A DNA stretch of 64,000 bases from an uncultured Collinsella sp. GTDB taxonomy: Bacteria > Actinomycetota > Coriobacteriia > Coriobacteriales > Coriobacteriaceae. Every line of letters starts with the position of its first letter. The stretch's first letter is position 1. The stretch lies in contig CAUGGC010000005.1 in the NCBI GenBank assembly GCA_959599095.1, forward strand, positions 1 through 64,000, read 5' to 3'. Below the pieces are notes generated by a model. It made no database searches and was not told the origin of the DNA. It saw only the letters and a list, made by a program, of their open reading frames with translations. Position numbers and translations under genes: made by a program. Shown here piece by piece: positions 8,283-14,869 of the stretch.

Positions 8283-8320
8283 AACCACCACAAAGGGGAT
8301 GCACCTTTGTGGTGGTTTTT
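8283..8320 (+). terminator. Intrinsic terminator after the glycosyltransferase gene
   Basis: AACCACCACAAAGG (8283-8296) pairs perfectly with CCTTTGTGGTGGTT (8304-8317), followed by a T-run. The arms are nearly identical to those of the terminator at 561-599. Confidence 0.92.
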
Positions 8321-8351
8321 GCTTTAGAGCAGCCGTCCCGGGAGGTGTCCC

Positions 8352-8774
8352 ATGTTCTATATCCCATTTTGGATCTGCGCCTTTGCCGGTGCGGTGATCG
8401 ATGCCCGTGAGCGGCGGTTTCCCAACGCGCTTGCGGCTGCGTGTGCCGTGGCGGCGTTTGCGGGCGTGTGGCTGGATGCGGGCTTGAACACGGCACTTGA
8501 CCGCGCTGGCCTTGCGGTCATCGTGTACCTTTCTCTCGCGTTGACCGAGTCCCTCTGGCGGCGCCTCCGTCAAGCCCCCGGCATCGGCATGGGAGATGCC
8601 AAGGCACTCTTCGCGCTTTGCACGCTCGACCCAATGGGTGGCGTCGTGGCATTTGCCGCCGCGCTCCTGGTCCTTGCCCTCTCCTGCCTCATCACAAAAT
8701 CGCGCTCCTTGCCATTGCTCCCATTTTTGGTGCCGATTTTTGCCATAATCGAGGTCGTGGGCTGCACATTGTAA
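8352..8774 (+). CDS. Prepilin peptidase-type protein (A24 family, short form)
   Basis: A 140-residue integral membrane protein with about four hydrophobic segments. Both catalytic aspartates of the type IV prepilin peptidase family are visible: Asp17 in AGAVIDARERRFPN and Asp82 in the GxGD motif GIGMGDAKAL. There is no N-terminal zinc or methyltransferase domain, so this is the short archaeal/TadV-like form that cleaves leader peptides of pilin-like proteins. No pilin, ATPase or secretin gene lies nearby, so the substrate must be encoded elsewhere. Its gene follows directly on a terminator, preceded by GGGAGG. Confidence 0.85.
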   Translation: MFYIPFWICAFAGAVIDARERRFPNALAAACAVAAFAGVWLDAGLNTALDRAGLAVIVYLSLALTESLWRRLRQAPGIGMGDAKALFALCTLDPMGGVVAFAAALLVLALSCLITKSRSLPLLPFLVPIFAIIEVVGCTL

Positions 8775-8805
8775 CCGATTGCGCATCCTTCTTAAGGAGC
8801 ATGCC

Positions 8806-10053
8806 ATGGCAACTAACCAAGAAACGGCCGTCATTAAGGCGCGCATGGACCGTATTCCCTCGGCGTTATCACCCGAACTTGTCGAGCGCATTGCCGCCGA
8901 TCGTGCTTCGGGCTATGTCAACCCGTACCGTTGCGACGATGACCAGGTCATCCGTCGCGTTGATCGAGCCGCAGACGAGGGCACGCTCATGCGTCCGGCA
9001 TTTATGCGCGATGCTGAAAAGATTCTCCATTTGCCCGCGTATGCCCGATATGCTGGTAAAACGCAGGTCTTTAGCTTCCGTAGCAATGATGATCTGTCGC
9101 GCCGCGGCTTGCACGTGCAGCTTGTATCGCGCATCGCACGCGATATCGGCCGCGCCCTGGGGCTCAACTGCGATCTGATCGAGGCGATTGGCTTAGGCCA
9201 CGACTTGGGACATACGCCTTTCGGCCATGCCGGCGAGCGCTTCCTCAACGATATCTATCATGAGCGTACTGGCCGCTTCTTTTTCCATAACGTGCAGTCG
9301 GTGCGCGTGCTCGATGCCCTGTACGGTCGCAACGTGTCGCTCCAGACTCTCGACGGCGTGCTGTGCCATAACGGCGAGTACGAGCAACGCGTGTTTGAGC
9401 TTTCGGATATGGGCTCCTTTGATCAGTTCGATCTGACGCTCGAGGACTGCATCGCCACGGGCTATAGCGCGATTGAGCACCTGCGTCCCATGACGCTCGA
9501 GGGCTGTGTGGTGCGTATTTCGGATATCCTCGCCTACGTCGGTCGTGATCGTCAGGACGCCATTGCGGCGGGCCTGCTGTCGCCCGACGCTTTTGACGAT
9601 GGCCTAGGCGGTGCGTACAACAGCTGGATTCTTACGCATGCCTCCATCGATATCGTTGAGAACAGCTATGGCAAGTCGCGCATCGAGATGAGCGAGGACT
9701 TGTTCAAGGAAATCCGCCGGGCGAAGCGCGAGAACTACGAGAAGATCTATAGTAAGGGCGGTATCGAAGGCGACTCCGAAGCGGAGCTGCGCGAGGCGTT
9801 CGAAAAGCTCTACGACCGTTGCCTGCAGGATATAAACGAAGGCGACGAGTACTCCTACATCTTTAAGCACCACATTTCGCGCATTAAGCAGCAGCTTTCC
9901 TACTACGACCGTACCTATGCATGGCAGGACGATAAGGACCAAGCCGTGGTGGATTACATTGCGAGCATGACGGATGGCTATTTCTGCGAGCTGACGAGTA
10001 AGTTGTTCCCGGGTCTAAAGTTTCCGCACCGTACTTATATTAACGAACGGTAG
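8806..10053 (+). CDS. dgt: dGTPase-like HD-domain phosphohydrolase
   Basis: A 415-residue member of the deoxyguanosinetriphosphate triphosphohydrolase-like family, which hydrolyses dNTPs to the nucleoside and triphosphate. The metal site shows the HD core in IGLGHDLGHTPFGHAGE (His132-Asp133), an earlier RRGLHVQLVSRIAR helix and the later conserved HNGEYEQR. ATG 8806 is preferred over the longer TTG frame at 8779 because AAGGAG ends six bases before it. It stands between the prepilin peptidase and rarA genes with short gaps. In actinobacteria this gene often precedes dnaG, but no dnaG is present here. Confidence 0.88.
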   Translation: MATNQETAVIKARMDRIPSALSPELVERIAADRASGYVNPYRCDDDQVIRRVDRAADEGTLMRPAFMRDAEKILHLPAYARYAGKTQVFSFRSNDDLSRRGLHVQLVSRIARDIGRALGLNCDLIEAIGLGHDLGHTPFGHAGERFLNDIYHERTGRFFFHNVQSVRVLDALYGRNVSLQTLDGVLCHNGEYEQRVFELSDMGSFDQFDLTLEDCIATGYSAIEHLRPMTLEGCVVRISDILAYVGRDRQDAIAAGLLSPDAFDDGLGGAYNSWILTHASIDIVENSYGKSRIEMSEDLFKEIRRAKRENYEKIYSKGGIEGDSEAELREAFEKLYDRCLQDINEGDEYSYIFKHHISRIKQQLSYYDRTYAWQDDKDQAVVDYIASMTDGYFCELTSKLFPGLKFPHRTYINER

Positions 10054-10107
10054 TTCGTATCCTTTCGGTATACTGTTGGTCAACAACGATTTTGATTGAT
10101 GCACGGG

Positions 10108-11463
10108 ATGGCTATGGACGACCTTTTTTCTGCTTCGACGCGCGAGCGCTCCTTTCAGAATGCGCCGCTTGCGGTGCGCATGCGCCCCAACACGCTTGAT
10201 GAGTACGTGGGCCAGCAAAAGGCCGTCGGTAAGGGCTCATGGCTGCGTGCCGCGATTGAGCACGACGTGCTGTCGAGCGTGATTCTGTACGGGCCGGCCG
10301 GTACAGGCAAGACGACGCTGGCCCACATTATCGCCAACCATACCAAGAGCGAGTTTGTCGAGGTCAGTGCCGTGACGGGCACCGTGAAGGACTTGCGCCG
10401 CGTGATTGACGAGGCCAAGACGCGCCTGAATACCTATGACCGCCGCACAATTCTATTCATCGATGAGATTCACCGCTTTTCCAAGTCGCAGCAGGATGCC
10501 CTGTTGCATGCAGTCGAGAACCGTACCGTCATTATGATCGGTGCCACGACGGAGAATCCGTACTTTGAGGTCAACTCGGCATTGCTCTCGCGTGGTCGCG
10601 TGGTGGAGCTTGAGCACCTCAAAGACGAGGATATCGCCACGCTTATCGAGCGTGCGCTCGAGGCACCACAGGGCTTGAACGGAAAGTTTTCTGCCGATGA
10701 TGATACGGTCAAGACCATTTGCACGCTGGCCGCGGGTGATGCGCGCTCTGCCCTGACGACGCTCGAGCTGGCGAGCGAGATTGCCGTCACGCGTCCCGAT
10801 ACCGAGGGGACGCCGGCTCCGGCGGCAGGGGAGCGTTATCCTATCACCGTCGATGACGTGAAGATTGCCAACCCGCGCCGCGGTTTTTCGTATGACAAAA
10901 ACGGTGACATGCACTATGACATTATCAGTGCGTTCATCAAGTCCATGCGCGGTAGTGACCCCGATGCCACGATCTATTGGCTCGCGCGCATGATCGATGC
11001 TGGGGAGGATCCTAAGTTTATCGCTCGCCGCATTATGATTCACGCTTCTGAGGATGTTGGCAACGCCGACCCGCAGGCGCTTTTGGTGGCGCATGCCGCG
11101 TTTAAGTCTGCCGAGGTCATTGGCTATCCCGAGTGCCGCATTAACCTGGCTCAGGCTGCACTCTATGTGTGCTTGGCGCCAAAATCCAACGCGTGTGAGG
11201 CTTCGATCGATGCGGCGCTGGCCGATATCCATTCTAGTGGGCTTCGCGAGGTGCCGAGTTATCTGCGCGATCGCCATCGCCCGGGCAGCGATGAATACGG
11301 TGTGTATAAGTATCCACATGATTATCCCGAAGGCTGGGTCGATCAGCGCTATTTGCCCGAGGGACTGGAGCGCGGCGTGTTCTGGCAGCCTGCCGGCCGC
11401 GGTTGGGAAGAATGGCGCGTAGAGCAAAGCGAACGCGACCGCAGCGGGAATGCACCGAAGTAG
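10108..11463 (+). CDS. rarA: Replication-associated recombination protein A (RarA/MgsA AAA+ ATPase)
   Basis: An AAA+ ATPase of about 451 residues that acts at stalled replication forks. Visible motifs are RMRPNTLDEYVGQ at the N-terminus, Walker A (GPAGTGKTT), Walker B (LFIDEIHRF), sensor 1 (IGATTENPYF) and an arginine-finger region (LLSRGRVVEL). The C-terminal MgsA-type tetramerisation domain contains AFIKSMRGSDPDA and MIHASEDVGNADP. The exact start is uncertain: ATG 10099, 10108 and 10114 are all in frame, and none has a clearly superior ribosome site. Length is typical for the family. Confidence 0.95.
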   Translation: MAMDDLFSASTRERSFQNAPLAVRMRPNTLDEYVGQQKAVGKGSWLRAAIEHDVLSSVILYGPAGTGKTTLAHIIANHTKSEFVEVSAVTGTVKDLRRVIDEAKTRLNTYDRRTILFIDEIHRFSKSQQDALLHAVENRTVIMIGATTENPYFEVNSALLSRGRVVELEHLKDEDIATLIERALEAPQGLNGKFSADDDTVKTICTLAAGDARSALTTLELASEIAVTRPDTEGTPAPAAGERYPITVDDVKIANPRRGFSYDKNGDMHYDIISAFIKSMRGSDPDATIYWLARMIDAGEDPKFIARRIMIHASEDVGNADPQALLVAHAAFKSAEVIGYPECRINLAQAALYVCLAPKSNACEASIDAALADIHSSGLREVPSYLRDRHRPGSDEYGVYKYPHDYPEGWVDQRYLPEGLERGVFWQPAGRGWEEWRVEQSERDRSGNAPK

Positions 11464-11563
11464 CTGCTGATAATTTTGTCCCACGTTGCTGCTCTTGGCA
11501 TGTTCGGTCCTCTTTGGGGTACCATGGAAATCGTCTGTATATCGATTCCTTTGGGAGGATTGT

Positions 11564-12151
11564 ATGAGTCCCATTCAAATCGCCCTGCTGCTGCTCGCCG
11601 TTGCCGGCGTGTGGGCCATCGTTGAGCTCGCGCTTACCCTGCGCAAGACCCGCACCGTTGTCGACTCGCTCGATAAGACCGTCAACGACCTTAACAACAC
11701 CATCGCCGAGGCTCAGCCTATGGTGGCAAAGCTCGATGGCGCTGTCGATGACCTTACGCCGGCGCTTGCTCAGATGGAGCCGCTGCTTAAGTCGAGCAAG
11801 ACGGCAGTTGATGCCCTTACCTCCAATCTCGTAGAGGTCGAAGCCGTGGTTCGCGACATTTCCGAGGTTACGGGCAGCATGGCCGAGGCCAGCAATGCTG
11901 TGTCGAGCGTGACCGACTCTGCTGCCGGTGCTGTGCAGAAGCTCTTCAATAAGGTGAAGGCTCCTGCAGCCGATGCCGATCGCAAGCTCGCCGCTGCCGC
12001 TGCGGAGGCCGAGCAGCCTACCGAGCGCGTCCTAATTGGCGAGGACGAGGCCGCCGATGGCGCGGATGTGGCTCAAAATTCTGTAGCCAAGCCGGCTCAG
12101 TATTACACCTATACACCCTCCGAGACCTCTGAGGAGTCCTGCGATGAGTAG
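11564..12151 (+). CDS. DUF948-type membrane-anchored coiled-coil protein
   Basis: A 195-residue protein with one N-terminal membrane segment (about residues 5-24), then a long helical region rich in Leu, Val, Asp and Lys with repeated 'VDxL/VxxLxP' spacing, typical of DUF948 proteins. The tail is acidic and Ala-rich. ATG 11564 is chosen because GGGAGGA stands seven bases upstream; the longer frame to 11486 lacks such a site. The function of DUF948 proteins is not established. It overlaps the following anti-sigma-like gene by eight bases, which suggests an envelope or stress-response link with the sigma factor two genes on. Confidence 0.8.
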   Translation: MSPIQIALLLLAVAGVWAIVELALTLRKTRTVVDSLDKTVNDLNNTIAEAQPMVAKLDGAVDDLTPALAQMEPLLKSSKTAVDALTSNLVEVEAVVRDISEVTGSMAEASNAVSSVTDSAAGAVQKLFNKVKAPAADADRKLAAAAAEAEQPTERVLIGEDEAADGADVAQNSVAKPAQYYTYTPSETSEESCDE

Positions 12152-12521
12152 CGAAGCAACCTGCCCCATCACGTTGACCGTTGCCGGCGACCCGCGTCTC
12201 GCTCGCCTTGTGCGCATGACGGCAGCCAACGTTGGTGCCCTGTGTTCCATGTCTGTCGATCGCATCGAGGACATCCGTATGGCTGCCGAGGAAGCCTTCA
12301 TCTTTGGCTGCACGGCTGTTGATTCCGACGATATCTCGATCAAATTCGATGTCGACGAATCGCACGTGGGCATGACTATTACCTTTGGCGACCAGGCTAC
12401 GGTCGATGAAGACGACCAGGCTGCGGTGTATGCCGAGCTCATCCTCGCGAGCGTGTGCGACTCCTACGAAAAGACTACGGCGCCCCTGACGCTTTCCCTC
12501 GACCTCAAGGCGGATATCTAA
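12144..12521 (+). CDS. RsbW-like anti-sigma factor homologue with degenerate ATP site
   Basis: A 125-residue protein with the shape of the serine-protein-kinase anti-sigma factors (RsbW/SpoIIAB, HATPase_c_2 fold). The helix IEDIRMAAEEAFIFGC aligns with the N-box helix of RsbW, which reads roughly EDxxxAVSEACTNAV. Here the Mg-ATP-binding Asn is replaced by Phe, and the following Asp/Gly-rich G1 motif is also absent (ITFGDQATVDEDD). It should therefore be unable to phosphorylate an anti-anti-sigma factor in the usual way. It lies immediately before the SigB-type gene (one-base gap) and overlaps the DUF948 gene, the usual anti-sigma position. No RsbV gene is nearby. Homology is inferred from pattern and context. 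Confidence 0.65.
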   Translation: MSSEATCPITLTVAGDPRLARLVRMTAANVGALCSMSVDRIEDIRMAAEEAFIFGCTAVDSDDISIKFDVDESHVGMTITFGDQATVDEDDQAAVYAELILASVCDSYEKTTAPLTLSLDLKADI

Positions 12522-12522
12522 T

Positions 12523-13314
12523 ATGACCGAACGTTCCCGGAGCGGCAAGACCGCTTGGGACAAGGAGAAAACCCGCGAGCTGTTTCGTCGTTACAAGGAG
12601 ACCGGTGATCCGGACGCCCGTGAGCAGCTCGTTATGTCCCATATGAACCTGGTAAGGTTTCTTGCCAACAAATTTAAGAATCGCGGCGAGCCGCTCGACG
12701 ACCTCATGCAGGTCGGCTATCTGGGCTTGCTCAAGGCTATCGACCGTTTTGATCCCGAGCGCGGACTCGAGTTCACGACGTTTGCGACACCCACTATCCT
12801 GGGCGAGATCAAACGCCATTTTCGCGACAAGGGCTGGAGTGTGCGCGTACCGCGTCGTCTGCAGGAGCTCTCGGCCAAGGTCAACCAGGCTACTGACAAA
12901 CTTACCAACGAGCTGCAGCGTTCGCCCAAGGTTGAGGAGATCGCTGAGTATCTAGATGTGACTGTCGATGAGGTCCTCGAGGCTATGGAATCGTCTTCGG
13001 CCTATACCTCGGTGCCCATCGAGGCTCCTGGTGCGTCCGATTCCGACGATGCCCCTTCGATTCTCGACCGTTACGCCGACGACGACAACGAGCTCGACTT
13101 TACCGATGACCGCCTAGTGATCGAGGAAGCCATCCGTGATTTCTCGCCGCGCGAGCGCGAGGTGATCGAGCTGCGCTTTGTGAAGGGCATGACCCAGATC
13201 GAGATCGCCAAGAAGCTGGGTATTTCTCAGGTGCAGGTTTCGCGTCTGCTGCGCCGCACGCTTAAGAAGATTCAGGACAAGATCGACCCCGACGGAGTGA
13301 TGATTCGTTCATGA
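12523..13314 (+). CDS. RNA polymerase sigma factor, SigB/SigF/SigG family
   Basis: A 263-residue sigma-70 group 3 factor. Region 2 contains NLVRFLANKF, LDDLMQVGYLGLLKAI and the -10-recognition stretch FATPTILGEIKRHFRDKGW. Region 3 follows (VRVPRRLQEL). Region 4 has the helix-turn-helix KGMTQIEIAKKLGISQVQVSRLLRR. An acidic insert of about 35 residues (DDAPSILDRYADDDNE) separates regions 3 and 4. In Gram-positive bacteria such factors direct stress or sporulation regulons and are held by RsbW-type partners; the gene just upstream encodes a divergent one. It overlaps the next membrane-protein gene by four bases. Actinobacterial and Firmicute versions cannot be separated by eye. Confidence 0.93.
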   Translation: MTERSRSGKTAWDKEKTRELFRRYKETGDPDAREQLVMSHMNLVRFLANKFKNRGEPLDDLMQVGYLGLLKAIDRFDPERGLEFTTFATPTILGEIKRHFRDKGWSVRVPRRLQELSAKVNQATDKLTNELQRSPKVEEIAEYLDVTVDEVLEAMESSSAYTSVPIEAPGASDSDDAPSILDRYADDDNELDFTDDRLVIEEAIRDFSPREREVIELRFVKGMTQIEIAKKLGISQVQVSRLLRRTLKKIQDKIDPDGVMIRS

Positions 13315-14717
13315 GTGAGCACCCCCAACAAACCGATCGCGTGCTGCGCGACACCCGCATTCTGACGCTGCGCATTTGGGCTGTTGTCGGCTGCATTGTC
13401 ATCGCCGCTGTCATCTTTAACCTTATGGGCATCCTGGCACCGGTTATTGAGTTTCTTGCCGTCGGTTCCATCATTGCTTTTGTGATGTCCCCGATCACCA
13501 ACTGGCTCGAGCACCATGGCGTGAATCGCGGCATCGGTTCGCTTGTCGCGCTTATTGTTGTTGTTGCCGTGCTCGTCGGTGTCGTTTGCATCTTGTCGCC
13601 GATTCTCTTTGGTCAGATCATGGAAGTCCTGAGCCGCCTGCCCGAGCAGCTTCGTGTTGCGGGTGGCGATCTCAATGAGATGATCTCGCATGCCAAGACG
13701 CTCAACAACACGCCGCTCAAGGAGTATTTGGACGATAATCTTTCGTCCCTGGTTACCGTGGCATCGAAGTATGTGTCTCAGATTGCTGCCGAGCTTGGTC
13801 GCGGTGTGTTCCCGCTCATCACCAATACGGCCTCGCAGTTGTTCGTGATCTTCCTTGGTCTGGTGCTTGCCTACTGGATGGCCTGCGACTACCCTCGCAT
13901 GCATCACGAGATTTGCACCATCATCGGTCAGGAGAAGGAGACTTCGTACCGCTTTATGGTCGCCATCCTTTCTCGCTCTGTCGGCGGCTACATGCGCGGT
14001 ATGGTCGTGACGTCCATCTGCGGTGGTTTCCTCGCCTTTATCGGTTTTATGATCATCGGTCATCCGTATGCGGCGCTCATGGCTATCTTTACCGGCATCA
14101 TGCATTTGGTTCCGGTCGTCGGTCCCTGGGTGAGCGCAGCAATCGCCACGGTGCTCGGTTTCATGTTCAGCCCCATGTTGGCGTTATGGACGCTCATCGT
14201 GACGATGGTCGCGCAAAACGTCACCGACAACGTGATTTCTCCTAAGGTCATGCAGAGCTCGGTGCAGGTGCATCCCATCATGAGCCTCACGGCGCTCGTT
14301 ATTGGCTCGGCACTCATGGGCCCCATCGGCATGATTATTGCCATCCCGCTTTGTGCGGCCCTCAAGGGCATCTTCGTGTACTACTTCGAGAATGAGACCG
14401 GCCGTCAGCTTGTGGCCTATGACGGCGCCGTGTTTAAGGGCACGCCGTACCGCGATGCCGATGGCAACCCGGTCGCCGCTTACGACGCGCTCGGTGACGA
14501 CACCTTCATCTATGAGTCCGAGCTCATCGGTAACGAGACTGCGCCCGAGGCCCAGGCGATGCCTAAGCCCGAGTTCGATAATCCCTGGATCAAGCTCTCG
14601 GGTTTGCAACCCGATTCCACGGGCTTCTTCAAGAACCCCTTTGCCAAGGATGACGATTCCAACACGGACGACACCAAAACCGGCATCGACGGCTCCATGG
14701 ACGATGATGACAACTAG
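13311..14717 (+). CDS. AI-2E/PerM family membrane transporter
   Basis: A 468-residue polytopic membrane protein of the AI-2E (PerM, UPF0118) family, with about seven or eight predicted membrane segments in the first 360 residues. The amphipathic central region (LPEQLRVAGGDLNEM) and the C-terminal hydrophobic pair around LVIGSALMGPIGMIIAIPL are typical. The last 100 residues are a charged, Asp-rich cytoplasmic tail, longer than in most members. Family members are proposed exporters of small signals, or sodium/proton antiporters; the substrate is unknown here. The start ATG overlaps the sigma gene by four bases, so the two are probably co-translated. It is followed by a strong terminator. Confidence 0.88.
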   Translation: MSEHPQQTDRVLRDTRILTLRIWAVVGCIVIAAVIFNLMGILAPVIEFLAVGSIIAFVMSPITNWLEHHGVNRGIGSLVALIVVVAVLVGVVCILSPILFGQIMEVLSRLPEQLRVAGGDLNEMISHAKTLNNTPLKEYLDDNLSSLVTVASKYVSQIAAELGRGVFPLITNTASQLFVIFLGLVLAYWMACDYPRMHHEICTIIGQEKETSYRFMVAILSRSVGGYMRGMVVTSICGGFLAFIGFMIIGHPYAALMAIFTGIMHLVPVVGPWVSAAIATVLGFMFSPMLALWTLIVTMVAQNVTDNVISPKVMQSSVQVHPIMSLTALVIGSALMGPIGMIIAIPLCAALKGIFVYYFENETGRQLVAYDGAVFKGTPYRDADGNPVAAYDALGDDTFIYESELIGNETAPEAQAMPKPEFDNPWIKLSGLQPDSTGFFKNPFAKDDDSNTDDTKTGIDGSMDDDDN

Positions 14718-14768
14718 CGGGGTAATTCGGATTAATATTCATACGCGCTAACATGCAATTTCGCTGAA

Positions 14769-14797
14769 GGGCCGGCATTGTGCCGGCCCTCTTTTTT
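14769..14797 (+). terminator. Intrinsic terminator before alaS
   Basis: GGGCCGGCA (14769-14777) pairs with TGCCGGCCC (14781-14789) around TTG, followed by TCTTTTTT. Confidence 0.93.
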
Positions 14798-14823
14798 GCA
14801 CAGGCGCGGCGGGATGGTAATAT
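14796..14823 (+). promoter_or_regulatory. Candidate promoter of alaS
   Basis: TTGCAC (14796-14801) and TAATAT (14818-14823) with a 16-base spacer, directly after the terminator and about 46 bases before the alaS start. There is no room for a T-box leader. Confidence 0.6.
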
Positions 14824-14869
14824 CGTTACGTTTGAACTGTTTCGATGTGAAACCGAGGAGATTCCCTCT

